Shown: in pieces, positions 1 to 9,458 of the stretch | Layout: every line of letters begins with the position of its first letter | Numbering within the stretch: the first letter of the stretch is position 1 | Assembly: GCA_021780435.1 (NCBI GenBank) | Contig: JAJXYV010000241.1 | Location: forward strand, 1 to 50,176 | DNA from: Pseudomonadota bacterium | GTDB lineage: Bacteria > Pseudomonadota > Alphaproteobacteria > Rhizobiales > Beijerinckiaceae | Direction of reading: 5' to 3' | Length of the DNA stretch: 50,176 nucleotides | The notes under the pieces: model-generated | The model's input: only the letters and a program-made list of their open reading frames with translations | What the model was told of the DNA's origin: nothing | Databases searched by the model: none | Program-made: the position numbers and the translations under genes

Positions 1-194
1 GCGATCTGTTCGCCGCAGGTTTCCTGGCCGGTTACACGCGCAGCCAGCCACTGGATTATTGCGCGCGGCTTGGCGCCCTCGCGGCCAGCGAAATCATTCA
101 GCATTTCGGCGCTCGACCCGAAACGGAGCTCGCTCGCTTGGCCGACCAGAGCCTCTATCTTCGCGAGCACAGCCGCGCGGCGGAACGCGCCTGA
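1..194 (+). CDS. Adenosine kinase / PfkB-family sugar kinase, C-terminal end (partial at left edge)
   Basis: Only the last 64 codons are present; the reading frame begins at base 3. The fragment opens with DLFAAGFLAGYTR, which matches the end of the PfkB GAGD signature: the Asp is the catalytic base and the following helix lies at the nucleotide site. Then comes CARLGALAASEIIQHFGARPE, typical of the C-terminal helix of alphaproteobacterial adenosine kinase-like sugar kinases. Members of this family phosphorylate adenosine or related nucleosides and sugars with ATP. Substrate cannot be fixed from the C-terminus alone; adenosine kinase is favoured because of the GARPE ending. It converges on purH, which would fit purine salvage next to purine synthesis, though that link is inference. 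Confidence 0.75.
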   Translation, partial: DLFAAGFLAGYTRSQPLDYCARLGALAASEIIQHFGARPETELARLADQSLYLREHSRAAERA

Positions 195-205
195 CTTTGA
201 TCATC

Positions 206-237
206 TTCGGCGCCCCGCCGCAAGACGGGACGCCGAA
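206..237. terminator. Stem-loop between convergent kinase and purH genes
   Basis: The arms TTCGGCG (206-212) and CGCCGAA (231-237) are perfect complements, with a further CCC/GGG pairing inside the loop. It lies in the 51-base gap between two convergent genes, a usual place for a shared terminator. There is no clear T-tract on either strand, so it may be a weak or Rho-assisted terminator. Confidence 0.4.
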
Positions 238-245
238 TCGAAAAG

Positions 246-1835
246 TCAGTGGCGGAAGTGGCGATAGCCGGTCATCACCATGGCTAGGCCAGCTTCGTCG
301 GCGGCCTTGATTACATCTTCGTCGCGCATCGATCCGCCCGGCTGAATGACGGCGGTCGCGCCGGCTTCGGCCGCGGCGAGCAAACCATCGGCAAAGGGAA
401 AGAAGGCGTCAGAGGCGACGACCGAACCCTTGGCCCAGCTTTCTCCCGCGCCTGCGGCCTTGGCGGCTTCCGCGGCCTTCCAGGCCGCGATTCGCGAGGA
501 ATCGACCCGGCTCATCTGGCCCGCTCCTATGCCGACCGTCGCCCCCTGTTTCGCATAGACGATGGCGTTCGATTTCACATGTTTTGCGACGCGGAAGGCG
601 AATTTGAGGTCCGCAAGTTCCTGCGTGGTCGGCGCCCGCTTCGTGACGACCTTGAGAGGCATGTCGTCGACCATGGCGTTGTCGCGCGATTGAAAGAGAA
701 GGCCGCCGGAGACCGAACGCACAGCAAGGCCAGGCGCGCGGGGATCGGGCAGGCCTGCGGTCAGGAGGAGGCGCAGGTTTTTCTTGGACGCGACCAAGGC
801 GATGGCGGCTTCGTCTGCGTCGGGCGCGATGATGACTTCAGTGAAGATCTTCACGATCTCGGCGGCCGCCTCGGCGTCCAACTTGCGGTTGAGAGCGACT
901 ATTCCGCCGAATGCTGAAACCGGGTCGCAGGCCTGCGCGCGGAGATAAGCCTCCTTCAGGTCGGCGCCTTCGGCGACGCCGCATGGATTGGCGTGCTTGA
1001 TGATAGCGACCGCCGCCGTACGGTTTGGATCGAATTCGGCGACCAATTCAAAGGCGGCGTCGGTGTCGTTGACGTTGTTGTAGGACAGCTGTTTGCCTTG
1101 CAACTGGCGTGCGGTCGCCACGCCTGGCCGGTTTTCGCCGGTCAGATAGAAGCCTGCTTTCTGGTGCGGGTTTTCTCCATAGCGCATCGGTTCCGACAGC
1201 TTGCCGCCGACAGCGCGATATTCGGGCGCGTCGACGCTGAGTTCCTGGGCAAGCCAGTTGGAGATCGCGGCGTCATAGGCGGCTGTGCGGGCATAGGCTT
1301 TTTGCGCCAACGTCTTGCGCTGGGCGAGTGAAACGCCGCCGTTCGTGTCGTCCATCGCCTGAAGTATTGCTCCGTAATCGGCTGGATCGACGACCACGGC
1401 GACATCTTCGTGATTTTTCGCCGCGGCGCGGATCATCGCTGGACCGCCAATGTCGATGTTCTCGATCGTCTCCTCCCAACCGGCCTTCTTGGCGACGGTC
1501 GCCTCGAACGGATAGAGATTGACGACAAGCAGGTCGATCGGCTTGATGCCATGCGCAAGCATCGCGGCTTCATGTTCGGGGTTTTCACGGATCGCGAGAA
1601 GACCGCCGTGCACTTTCGGGTGGAGTGTCTTGACGCGGCCGTCCATCATTTCAGGAAAGCCGGTGACATCCGAAATATCGACCACCGCGATTCCAGCCTC
1701 TGCGATGGCCTTTCGCGTGCCGCCCGTCGAAATAAGGCTCACGCCGCGCTTTTCGAGCGCGCGGGCGAAATCGATCAGGCCGGTCTTGTCGGAAACGGAG
1801 AGCAGCGCACGTTTGATGGCGCGGATGTCGGACAT
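246..1835 (-). CDS. purH: Bifunctional AICAR formyltransferase / IMP cyclohydrolase
   Basis: The 529-residue product has the full length and architecture of PurH, which catalyses the last two steps of IMP synthesis. An N-terminal MGS-like cyclohydrolase domain (about residues 1-150, starting [19 protein letters not shown]) is followed by the AICAR transformylase domain. That domain carries [10 protein letters not shown], the KHANPCG loop and the C-terminal [12 protein letters not shown] segment. The ATG at 1835 was chosen because homology starts there; the frame stays open for 65 more codons upstream but with non-homologous sequence. A weak AAGGG lies upstream. It is the last gene of a leftward group with rsmB and the heparinase-like gene, after a 212-base gap that may hold its own promoter. 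Confidence 0.97.
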   Translation of the reverse strand: MSDIRAIKRALLSVSDKTGLIDFARALEKRGVSLISTGGTRKAIAEAGIAVVDISDVTGFPEMMDGRVKTLHPKVHGGLLAIRENPEHEAAMLAHGIKPIDLLVVNLYPFEATVAKKAGWEETIENIDIGGPAMIRAAAKNHEDVAVVVDPADYGAILQAMDDTNGGVSLAQRKTLAQKAYARTAAYDAAISNWLAQELSVDAPEYRAVGGKLSEPMRYGENPHQKAGFYLTGENRPGVATARQLQGKQLSYNNVNDTDAAFELVAEFDPNRTAAVAIIKHANPCGVAEGADLKEAYLRAQACDPVSAFGGIVALNRKLDAEAAAEIVKIFTEVIIAPDADEAAIALVASKKNLRLLLTAGLPDPRAPGLAVRSVSGGLLFQSRDNAMVDDMPLKVVTKRAPTTQELADLKFAFRVAKHVKSNAIVYAKQGATVGIGAGQMSRVDSSRIAAWKAAEAAKAAGAGESWAKGSVVASDAFFPFADGLLAAAEAGATAVIQPGGSMRDEDVIKAADEAGLAMVMTGYRHFRH

Positions 1836-2047
1836 GAGGATATCCCTTGGTCGGGTACGCGTCGCCCACGGACGAAATCGGACGGGCGGAATTCCAGGAT
1901 GCGGCGTCAGGAGCGGCGATTGCGAAACGTCATCTTGCGCCAACTGAAGCTGCGATCTTCGGCGCCGATTAGCATGTTTCGGCCGGAACGAAAATGCGTT
2001 CGGCGGCCTTTGTTCAAGTGAAATTGGCAAAAATCACGGGGCCGGCG

Positions 2048-3757
2048 TCAATGTCGAATGGCGGTGAAGGACCAATCAATTTCGTCGATGTCCGTGGATG
2101 CGCCATAGACGACGATCTGCTCGCACGCACGGGGACCCTCGGGGGCGGCGAAGAAAATGCTTTCCTCGATCGCGAGCGGCAGCCCGCCAGCTTCGAAGGT
2201 CAGATTGGCGCCTCCTGGCGTTTCAAGAACAATTGCCGGTCGTTCAGCCGCCATGGTTAGCGTGACGGACGGATGGATATGGAATCGGATCGCGTAGTCC
2301 GCATTCATCGACCTGGCCCCTGTCGATGGGATCAACCGGTCTCGGCCTTCCAGACGTTCGCCATCGGCGCGGAGAAACCACCGCCTCTCATGAAAGAGCG
2401 AAAATTGGCGCACATATCCGTCGTGGGATGCTGAAACGGTCATGCCTGTCGCATTGCTTTCGCGCGCGGCGGGGACATTTTGCGGCCCGATCAGGATTTC
2501 GCCGTCGAACCAACGCCGGAGCCCGGTCTGGAACCCGAAAAGACAGGAAGATGCGTCGTCAAGCGACAATGTGGAATGGGCCGCTGTCGTTCTTGCGCTC
2601 GCGTGCGCGTCGGCTCGCCGAGGCCCGGGATTGCCGCAATTGATTACGATCCGCTCGGCGCCAAGTGAAAATTCGAAGGAAAGACAGCCCGCATAGGCAA
2701 GATTTGAATGATTGGGCGGCGGCGGTCGGCCGGCGTCGATCAGGACGAGCGCGGCGCCGGCTTCAAGTCGCTGATAACCGGAATAGCGGGCGTTCGATAC
2801 CGCCTGCCCGCGCGTTCCTTCGTAAGCCAGGGCGATCGCAATCCGGTCGGGCGCCGTGACGCCCATGCCATTGAAAAGCGCGAGTGAACCATCGCCGTGA
2901 CGAAACATGCGCAAAGCGGGCCCGATCCGGTCGATCGCGTTGAGAAGTTCCGGGGGCGGCGCCTGGCCGCGCGCAGCGAAGGTCTGGCGCAAGGGCAAAA
3001 GGTCCAACAGGACTTCGAGCAGTGTTTGCGGATTACGATCGACGGAGCCGCCATCCGGCAGGATATGTTTTTCCAGCTGCGATATCAGCAGCCTAACAGA
3101 CCTTTGCAGGTGACCGCCGCCGCCCTGCACGCAAAGGGCGTAGCAAGTCATTGCGATCGCGGCGGTCAATCGTGCTCCGCCGGGCCAAGCGCTGTCGGCT
3201 CCACGCTGCAACAGCCAAAATCCGTGGGTCAGAGCGCGCATGAAACGTCGATATTCGTCGTAATCCGCGCCTTCGAGGAGCATGGGCGACTGGCTGAGCC
3301 AGGATAAGGTTCTCCGGGCGACGACATCGGTTTCCCACGCCGGATCAGGCGCGCCTTTCGTCGATCTGGCGATGAATTCCTTCACCAGCGAACGAGCGTT
3401 GGCGCGGGCCAAGGCGGTGTCGGCGGCGCGCATGTGACGAAGCCAGCCAAAGCCATAAAGAGTTTTGGCCCATTCCATCGACGGCGGCGCGAGCGCGAAT
3501 GGCGACCGGCCATGCGCGTTCACGATCTTGCCGCCGAACGCGTAATAGCCGCCATAGATGTCTTCGGCGATCGTGGCGTCGCCGGTGCGAATATCCTGTG
3601 GAGCGATCAGCAGCCGTTCCGGCTGGCGGCAAAGCCGTTCACCGATGGCGAAATAAGGTCGCTTCAGTCCGATGCGCGCCTTATCGGCGACTCGGGCGAC
3701 CAGAAGGCGGACGAGACGCAGACGTTCGGCGAGAGGCAAAACGCGCGGGACCGTCAA
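2048..3757 (-). CDS. Heparinase II/III-like family protein
   Basis: A 569-residue protein with the heparinase II/III organisation: an alpha-helical toroid-like N-terminal half (YGFGWLRHMRA, then helices ending near residue 310) and a beta-rich C-terminal half (residues about 330-560, with NCGNPGPRRAD and AHSTLSLDD). The AHSTL segment is the hallmark of the lyase domain. Family members cleave acidic polysaccharides by beta-elimination; in rhizobia this gene sits between rsmB and purH and its natural substrate is not established. No signal peptide is obvious. The apparent start is TTG, with AAGG about 10 bases upstream; no in-frame ATG occurs before residue 94 of this frame. The gap to rsmB is 96 bases, so the two are probably co-transcribed. 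Confidence 0.85.
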   Translation of the reverse strand: MTVPRVLPLAERLRLVRLLVARVADKARIGLKRPYFAIGERLCRQPERLLIAPQDIRTGDATIAEDIYGGYYAFGGKIVNAHGRSPFALAPPSMEWAKTLYGFGWLRHMRAADTALARANARSLVKEFIARSTKGAPDPAWETDVVARRTLSWLSQSPMLLEGADYDEYRRFMRALTHGFWLLQRGADSAWPGGARLTAAIAMTCYALCVQGGGGHLQRSVRLLISQLEKHILPDGGSVDRNPQTLLEVLLDLLPLRQTFAARGQAPPPELLNAIDRIGPALRMFRHGDGSLALFNGMGVTAPDRIAIALAYEGTRGQAVSNARYSGYQRLEAGAALVLIDAGRPPPPNHSNLAYAGCLSFEFSLGAERIVINCGNPGPRRADAHASARTTAAHSTLSLDDASSCLFGFQTGLRRWFDGEILIGPQNVPAARESNATGMTVSASHDGYVRQFSLFHERRWFLRADGERLEGRDRLIPSTGARSMNADYAIRFHIHPSVTLTMAAERPAIVLETPGGANLTFEAGGLPLAIEESIFFAAPEGPRACEQIVVYGASTDIDEIDWSFTAIRH

Positions 3758-3853
3758 GGGTTCTTTACCTTACGAGACAGTCGGTCCGCTGGCTTAAGCC
3801 CGGCTTTGCCGACGACCGACGCTCGACCTTGGCGGAACATGGTTAACGATCGG

Positions 3854-5263
3854 CTAATTCCGACGCCGCAGTCGTGCGATGAAAAAGCCGTCGAGACCGC
3901 GTTGCCGCGGATTGTCGTGTGGAAGGAAAAAAGGGAAAAGCCGCAGATCGCCGTCGGGAGTGGCGGCCTCCGGCGAGAGCCCGAACGCTGCGGGCTCGAT
4001 CTGATCGCGCACGGCGTCCGGATTGCGCCGCAATAGGGCGGCGATCTGCGCCTCGCCTTCTTCAGGCTCGAGCGAGCAGACGCAATAGACCAAGGCGCCG
4101 CCGGGTTTGAGCAGGCCGAAGGCGTGATCGAGGATTTTCGACTGGATGGCGGCAAGCGACGTGATGTCGCCCGGCTTCTTCGTCCACAGCACGTCGGGGC
4201 TGCGCCTTGCCGTCCCTGTCGCGGAACAGGGCGCGTCGAGGAGTATGGCGTCGAAAGGCTCGGCCTTGAAGGCGGCGGCGTCGCCGACCGCGATGGTTGC
4301 TTCAAGTTTCAGACGGGCCAGATTGGCTGAAAGCGTCTTCAGCCGTTCCGCGGAGCGGTCGAGCGCGATGACCCGAGCGCCCGCGGCGGCAAGCTGTGCG
4401 GTCTTGCCCCCGGGGGCGGCGCAAAGGTCGAGCACGCGCTGCCCTGGCTGTACGTCGAGAATGCGCGCCGGCAAAGCCGCCGCCGCGTCCTGAACCCACC
4501 AGGCGCCCTCGGCATAGCCGGGAAGATCCGGGATCGGGGCATGGCTTTCGAGACGGATCGACCCGGTCGGCAGGATCCGGCCGCCGAGCCTTTCGGCCCA
4601 GCCGGCGACGTCGGTCTTGACGGTCAGATCCAGCGTCGGCTCGTCGCGAAAGGCGGCGGCGATCGCGTGAGCGCGGTCTTCTCCGTAAATCCGCCGCCAG
4701 CGCGCCGCCAGCCAATGCGGCGTATCGTCTTCGAGCGGGTCGGATTGACCCAAGAATTCCTCTCGTCGCCGGATCAGATTGCGTAGGACGCCGTTCACCA
4801 GATTGGCGAAAGGGGCGCTCTTGGCGTCGAGCCGCGCCGCCCGGACGGCGAGATCGACGGCGGCGTGATCTGGCGTGTCCAGGAAAAGGAGCTGAGCGCC
4901 TCCCGAGACGAGAATCCACTCCAGCATTCCGCAATTGCGCGGGAGGCCCTTTTCGATCAACTGAGCGAGCGCAAGGCGAATGGTTCCGAGTCGTCGGAGC
5001 GCGACGGTCACGATGGAGCGGGCGAGGCCGCGGTCCCGGTCGTCGAGACCGGCGAGACGCGTCGGCGCCGCATCGCTCGAGAATTTTTCGTCGAGCGTAT
5101 GCCCGCCCTGGACGATGTCGCAGATGATCGCCGCGGCGGCGACGCGAGCCGCAAGGCCGGGATGGGCGAGCGCTTGCGCCTGCGCCTGATCCGGATGAAG
5201 GCGCTTCCCGGATGACCTGTCTTTCCCGGAGCGGCCGAAAGCTCTGCCGATTTGATTGGTCAT
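3854..5263 (-). CDS. rsmB: 16S rRNA m5C967 methyltransferase RsmB-like (Fmu/NOL1/NOP2/Sun family)
   Basis: The 469-residue protein pairs an N-terminal NusB-like RNA-binding region (VAAAAIICDIVQGGHTLDE, about residues 40-180) with a Rossmann SAM-dependent methyltransferase. The SAM-binding motif I is LDLCAAPGGKT. Two cysteines expected for RNA m5C methyltransferases are present: LDAPCSATGTARRSPD (motif IV) and YCVCSLEPEEGE (motif VI, nucleophile). The product methylates C967 of 16S rRNA in E. coli. ATG 5263 is preferred over the ATG nine codons upstream because AAGGG precedes it at close spacing. It heads the leftward rsmB-heparinase-purH group and diverges from the DUF1674 gene. Confidence 0.93.
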   Translation of the reverse strand: MTNQIGRAFGRSGKDRSSGKRLHPDQAQAQALAHPGLAARVAAAAIICDIVQGGHTLDEKFSSDAAPTRLAGLDDRDRGLARSIVTVALRRLGTIRLALAQLIEKGLPRNCGMLEWILVSGGAQLLFLDTPDHAAVDLAVRAARLDAKSAPFANLVNGVLRNLIRRREEFLGQSDPLEDDTPHWLAARWRRIYGEDRAHAIAAAFRDEPTLDLTVKTDVAGWAERLGGRILPTGSIRLESHAPIPDLPGYAEGAWWVQDAAAALPARILDVQPGQRVLDLCAAPGGKTAQLAAAGARVIALDRSAERLKTLSANLARLKLEATIAVGDAAAFKAEPFDAILLDAPCSATGTARRSPDVLWTKKPGDITSLAAIQSKILDHAFGLLKPGGALVYCVCSLEPEEGEAQIAALLRRNPDAVRDQIEPAAFGLSPEAATPDGDLRLFPFFLPHDNPRQRGLDGFFIARLRRRN

Positions 5264-5426
5264 TCGCCCTTGGCCAAGTGGGAGTTGCAAGCAGGCGGGT
5301 TTCGATTATGAATCGGCCTGAACTGATTTTTACCATAGCGGCGCAATGTTAGAAATGCGCATCAGCACGCTCGGAGCGGCGATTTCGACGGTCTATTAGG
5401 GTCGAACGGGAATTTCGAGGAACGTC

Positions 5427-5639
5427 ATGTCGGATGACAAAATCATGCCGCTTGAAAAGGATAGGCGGAATTCGGCGCGAAAGCTCTCGCCCGAGGCGCA
5501 GCGGGCCTTGGCCGAAGCCGATGAACGGCGACGTGGCGCCAACCCCGTGGGTCGTCCTCCAGAGATCAATGGGCCGAAAGGCCCAGAGCCGATTCGCTAC
5601 GGCGACTGGGAACGCAAGGGCATCGCCAGCGACTTCTGA
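5427..5639 (+). CDS. DUF1674 protein, SDHAF4-like succinate dehydrogenase assembly factor
   Basis: A 70-residue protein, charged and probably disordered at its N-terminus (residues 1-45), ending in the family signature GPEPIRYGDWERKGIASDF. That C-terminal GPEP-RYGDWE-KG--SDF block defines DUF1674, the bacterial relative of mitochondrial SDHAF4 (Sdh8). SDHAF4 binds FAD-loaded SdhA and protects it until it joins SdhB. A good Shine-Dalgarno GAGGA lies 5 bases before the ATG. It ends 3 bases before gluQ, so the two are almost certainly in one transcript. No sdh genes are in the window, so the SDH role rests on family knowledge only. Confidence 0.9.
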   Translation: MSDDKIMPLEKDRRNSARKLSPEAQRALAEADERRRGANPVGRPPEINGPKGPEPIRYGDWERKGIASDF

Positions 5640-5642
5640 AAA

Positions 5643-6548
5643 ATGATCGATCCGAGGGCGAGCGACGGCGCGGGAGGCCGGCCGATCTTTCGATTCGCGC
5701 CGTCGCCGAACGGCTATCTTCATCTTGGCCATGCTTTTTCGGCTTTGCTCAACTTCAGATGGGCGAAAATGGCAGGCGGGAAATTTCTCCTGCGGATTGA
5801 GGACATCGATCCCGAGCGATCACGCCGGCACTTCGAGGCCGCGCTAATCGAAGACCTCCGGTGGCTGGGTGTCGATTGGGATGAAACGCCGCGACGACAG
5901 TCGGATCATTTGGCGGACTATCGCCAGGCGCTGGAAGGTCTGACGCAACGAGGGTTTGCCTATCCCTGTTTTTGTTCGCGTGGCGACATAGGCCAGATTT
6001 GCGCGACGGAGGTAAATTGGCCGCGCGATCCCGATGGGGCGTTTCTCTATCCGGGAACGTGCCGCGCTTTAAGCCCCGCCGAACGGACGGAGCGCGTCGC
6101 CGCGGGGGCGCGTTGGTCCCTCCGTCTCGACATGGCGAAAGCTTTGAGCCAGTTTGCTCAGCCCTTGACTTATAACGAGTATCACGAAGGCGAAACCGGT
6201 CGGATTGTCGTCGCGCAGCCGGAACTTTGGGGCGACGCCTTGATTGGCCGCCGCGACGTGCCCGCGTCCTATCACATCGCATGCACTTTGGATGACGACG
6301 CCCAAGGCGTCACCGATGTCGCCCGGGGCGTAGATCTGGAGCCAGTCACCGGATTGCACCGATTGTTGCAGGCCCTTCTCGGTTTGCGGACGCCGCGCTA
6401 CCGGCACCATCGCCTGGTGCTGGACGGCGAAGGACGAAAATTGTCCAAGAGCAAGGCGGCGCAGAGTTTGCGCGACTTGCGGGACGGTGGCGTTGCGGCG
6501 GAAACGATCCGCGCGGATTTGTCGCGCCTAATGAAAATTACATTGTGA
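5643..6548 (+). CDS. gluQ: Glutamyl-Q tRNA(Asp) synthetase
   Basis: The 301-residue product is the size of GluQ/YadB, a glutamyl-tRNA synthetase paralogue lacking the anticodon-binding domain. It activates glutamate and attaches it to queuosine at position 34 of tRNA(Asp). Class I signatures are HLGH at residues 27-30 (HIGH) and KLSKS at 266-270 (KMSKS). The zinc-site ligands of the family are visible as C109, C111, Y136 and C140. It opens 3 bases after the DUF1674 stop, suggesting translational coupling, and is followed by a strong hairpin that faces the opposite strand. Confidence 0.95.
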   Translation: MIDPRASDGAGGRPIFRFAPSPNGYLHLGHAFSALLNFRWAKMAGGKFLLRIEDIDPERSRRHFEAALIEDLRWLGVDWDETPRRQSDHLADYRQALEGLTQRGFAYPCFCSRGDIGQICATEVNWPRDPDGAFLYPGTCRALSPAERTERVAAGARWSLRLDMAKALSQFAQPLTYNEYHEGETGRIVVAQPELWGDALIGRRDVPASYHIACTLDDDAQGVTDVARGVDLEPVTGLHRLLQALLGLRTPRYRHHRLVLDGEGRKLSKSKAAQSLRDLRDGGVAAETIRADLSRLMKITL

Positions 6549-6554
6549 GGCGTC

Positions 6555-6593
6555 AAAAAATGCCCCGGATCGCTTGGGAAACAAGCGATCCGG
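6555..6593 (-). terminator. Intrinsic terminator of the L,D-transpeptidase gene
   Basis: A perfect 12-base-pair stem, CCGGATCGCTTG (6565-6576) and its complement (6582-6593), encloses a 5-base loop. On the minus strand it is followed, after four bases, by six Ts (6560-6555). It therefore terminates leftward transcripts; rightward gluQ transcripts meet the stem but no T-tract. Confidence 0.85.
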
Positions 6594-6621
6594 AAGCAAC
6601 ATCATGATCCGCGCATCAGAA

Positions 6622-7158
6622 TCAAGGTTGCATGACGACCGGCGTGCCGACTTCGACGCGGCCGTAAAGATCAGCGACGTCTTCGTTGAGCATGCGGATG
6701 CAGCCGTAGGACGCGCGCGTTCCGATCGAGGCGCGCATGCGGGCGGTCGTCCCGTGTATCGCGATCTGGTCGCGGTCGAGCGTCATCGCCGCGGCGCCCA
6801 TCGGATTGCGCGGCGACCCGCCGGGGATCAGGTTCGGAAGCTCGGGGTGATCGTGCTTGACGACGGCTGGCGGAGACCAGTCCGGATGGGAATATTTGCC
6901 CTGGATGCGCGCCGGTCCGAGCCATTCCTTGCCGGGCTTGGCGACCGCCACGGGATATTGGATGGCGCGGCCGTCATTGAGCACGTAATAAAGCTTCCGC
7001 TGGCTCATGCTGATGACGACGGTTCCGGCGTCATAGGAAGAGTGGAATGGCACCAATTGGGTATGAGCCTTGGCGCCAGCGCTCGGCAAAGACAGCCCGA
7101 AGAGCGCGGCGCCAAGCAGCGCCGCCGCCCGCAAGCCCTTGAACTGAAACATATTCAT
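6622..7158 (-). CDS. L,D-transpeptidase (YkuD domain), secreted
   Basis: A 178-residue protein with a signal peptide (residues 1 to about 30, ending PSAGAKA) followed by a single YkuD domain. The catalytic motif is complete: H135 in IAIHGT and the nucleophile C153 in RASYGCIRM, matching the H-x(14-17)-S-x-G-C-x-R pattern. Such enzymes make 3-3 peptide cross-links in peptidoglycan or anchor outer-membrane proteins to it. GGAGAAT precedes the ATG. The gene stands alone between a terminator downstream and about 215 bases upstream, so it is probably monocistronic. Cross-linking versus lipoprotein anchoring cannot be told from sequence. Confidence 0.93.
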   Translation of the reverse strand: MNMFQFKGLRAAALLGAALFGLSLPSAGAKAHTQLVPFHSSYDAGTVVISMSQRKLYYVLNDGRAIQYPVAVAKPGKEWLGPARIQGKYSHPDWSPPAVVKHDHPELPNLIPGGSPRNPMGAAAMTLDRDQIAIHGTTARMRASIGTRASYGCIRMLNEDVADLYGRVEVGTPVVMQP

Positions 7159-7310
7159 TCTCCAACAGGCAAGAATTGTCCGACCCCGACGATTTCTCGC
7201 AAACTGCCGTCAAATTGCCGTTAACACTAGCGCTCGGGCGCCACACTTCGCGGGAAATCGGCCCGATTGGTAAAATGATTGCAATCAAATTGAATGAATT
7301 TTTGGTTGAG

Positions 7311-7342
7311 AAAAAAAGAGCCGGGCGAGGGTTCGCCCGGCT
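7311..7342 (-). terminator. Intrinsic terminator of acs
   Basis: The inverted repeat AGCCGGGCGA (7319-7328) / TCGCCCGGCT (7333-7342) has a 4-base loop. On the minus strand it runs almost directly into seven Ts (7317-7311). It lies 32 bases beyond the acs stop. Confidence 0.9.
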
Positions 7343-7374
7343 TCCATTTCATTGGCGAAATTGACGACGTAAGC

Positions 7375-9312
7375 TCAGCCGCCACGATTCTGAATCAGGT
7401 CGTCGACGACCGTCGGGTCGGCGAGCGTCGACGTGTCGCCCAGAGAGCCGAATTCGTTTTCGGCGATCTTGCGCAGGATGCGGCGCATGATCTTGCCGGA
7501 ACGGGTCTTCGGCAAGCCGGGCGCGAACTGGATCACGTCCGGCGTGGCGATGGGGCCGATCTCCTTGCGGACCCAGGCGACGAGATCCTTGCGGAGCTGG
7601 TCGGACGGTTCGACGCCCTCCATGACGGTGACATAGGCATAGATGCCCTGGCCCTTGAGATCATGAGGATAGCCCACCACGGCGGCCTCGGAGACGGCGG
7701 GATGCGCCACGAGCGCGCTCTCGACTTCGGCCGTGCCCATGCGGTGACCCGAAACGTTGATGACGTCGTCGACGCGGCCGGTGATCCAATAATAGCCGTC
7801 CGCGTCGCGGCGGCAGCCGTCGCCAGTGAAATATTTTCCCGGATAGGTCGAGAAATAAGTCTGCTGGAAGCGTTCATGGTCGCCATAGACCGTGCGCATC
7901 TGGCCGGGCCAGGAATCAGCGATAACGAGATTGCCCTCGCAGGCGCCATCCAGAATATTGCCGGACGCGTCGACCACCTGGGGCTGGACGCCGAAGAACG
8001 GCAGGGTTGCGGAGCCGGGCTTCAGGGCGGTGGCGCCCGGCAGCGGCGTGATGAGAATGCCGCCGGTTTCGGTTTGCCACCATGTGTCGACGATGGGGCA
8101 ACGCTCATCGCCCACCACGCGATGGTACCATTCCCAAGCTTCCGGATTGATCGGCTCGCCGACCGAGCCGAGCAGGCGCAGGGTCTTGCGGGAGGTCTTC
8201 TTGACGGGCTCCTCTCCCGCGCCCATGAGCGAACGGATCGCGGTCGGGGCGGTGTAGAAAATGTTCACGCCATGCTTGTCCACCACGTCCCAGAAACGGG
8301 AGATGGACGGATAGTTCGGGATGCCCTCGAACATCAGGGTCGTGGCGCCGTTCGCGAGCGGGCCATAGACGATGTAGCTGTGGCCGGTGACCCAACCCAC
8401 GTCGGCGGTGCACCAGTAGATGTCGCCCTCGTGATAGTCGAAAATATACTGGTGGGTCATCGCCGCATAAACGAGATAGCCGCCCGTGCAATGGACGACG
8501 CCCTTGGGCGCGCCGGTCGAACCAGAGGTGTAGAGGATGAACAGCGGATCCTCCGCGTTCATTTCCGTGGGGGGGCAATCGGCTGAAACCTTGGCGGTTT
8601 CCTCGTGCCACCAGCAGTCGCGACCTTCGACCCATTTGACATTGCCGCCGGTGCGCTTGACGACGATCTGGGTCTTGATGATGTCGCCGGTCTTTTCGAT
8701 GGCGATATCGGAATTGGCCTTCAGAGGCACCTTGCGGCCGCCGCGCAGGCCTTCGTCCGCGGTGATGATGACCTTGGACTTGCAGCCTTCGATGCGCCCG
8801 GCGAGCGAATCGGGCGAGAAGCCGCCGAAAATGATCGAATGGACGGCGCCAACGCGGGCGCAAGCCAGCATGGCGTAAGCCGCTTCCGGAATCATCGGGA
8901 GGTAGATCGACACGGCGTCGCCCTTCCCGACGCCCTTTGCCTTGAGGACATTGGCGAAGCGGCTGACTTCTTCGTGCAGCTGCCTGTAGGTGATCTTCTT
9001 GGATTCGTCCGGATTGTCGCCTTCCCAGATGATGGCGACCTGGTCGCCGCGCTTGGCGAGATGGCGATCGACGCAATTCATCGACACATTGGTCGTGCCG
9101 TCCTCGAACCATTTGATCGAGACATTGTGCGGATCAAAGGTGGTGTGCTTGACCTTGGTGAAGGGCTTGATCCAGTCAATGCGCTTGCCGTGTTCGGCCC
9201 AGAAGCCTTCCGGATCGGAGACGGAACGAGCGTACATTTCCTTGTACTTCGCATCGTTGATGAACGCGCGCTTCTCCCAATCCGTCGGAACGGCGTAAAC
9301 TTTCTCCGACAT
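7375..9312 (-). CDS. acs: Acetyl-CoA synthetase (AMP-forming)
   Basis: The 645-residue protein is a full-length Acs. It makes acetyl-CoA from acetate, ATP and CoA via acetyl-AMP. Visible motifs are the P-loop-like [11 protein letters not shown], the YWCTADVGW and [10 protein letters not shown] adenylation segments, and the C-terminal [14 protein letters not shown]. In that last motif the Lys of SGKIMRR is the residue needed for adenylation and is reversibly acetylated in Acs enzymes generally. A strong GGGAGGA lies 5 bases before the ATG. It is flanked by its own terminator and by a 146-base upstream gap, so it looks like a single-gene unit. It fits acetate assimilation or recycling. Confidence 0.98.
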   Translation of the reverse strand: MSEKVYAVPTDWEKRAFINDAKYKEMYARSVSDPEGFWAEHGKRIDWIKPFTKVKHTTFDPHNVSIKWFEDGTTNVSMNCVDRHLAKRGDQVAIIWEGDNPDESKKITYRQLHEEVSRFANVLKAKGVGKGDAVSIYLPMIPEAAYAMLACARVGAVHSIIFGGFSPDSLAGRIEGCKSKVIITADEGLRGGRKVPLKANSDIAIEKTGDIIKTQIVVKRTGGNVKWVEGRDCWWHEETAKVSADCPPTEMNAEDPLFILYTSGSTGAPKGVVHCTGGYLVYAAMTHQYIFDYHEGDIYWCTADVGWVTGHSYIVYGPLANGATTLMFEGIPNYPSISRFWDVVDKHGVNIFYTAPTAIRSLMGAGEEPVKKTSRKTLRLLGSVGEPINPEAWEWYHRVVGDERCPIVDTWWQTETGGILITPLPGATALKPGSATLPFFGVQPQVVDASGNILDGACEGNLVIADSWPGQMRTVYGDHERFQQTYFSTYPGKYFTGDGCRRDADGYYWITGRVDDVINVSGHRMGTAEVESALVAHPAVSEAAVVGYPHDLKGQGIYAYVTVMEGVEPSDQLRKDLVAWVRKEIGPIATPDVIQFAPGLPKTRSGKIMRRILRKIAENEFGSLGDTSTLADPTVVDDLIQNRGG

Positions 9313-9458
9313 CGACTTCCTCCCACACGAATGCCGCCGCCGCCGCTATGTTGCAGCGCGCGCCTTTTGATCAGGCTTCATTATGGCCCAACGGCTCGAA
9401 ACCTCACAAGCCACGATCGCGTCACACTTTGGTCCTGCGACCTTGGGGGAAATTTCGC

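Noticed and set aside
1981-2008. Stem-loop upstream of purH considered as a purine riboswitch or terminator
   Set aside because: GGCCG/CGGCC plus GAACG/CGTTC with a bulge is just a hairpin; no purine aptamer core or T-tract is seen.
7294-8586. 430-codon open frame antisense to acs
   Set aside because: Begins in the acs terminator region and is explained by GC-rich third-position bias.
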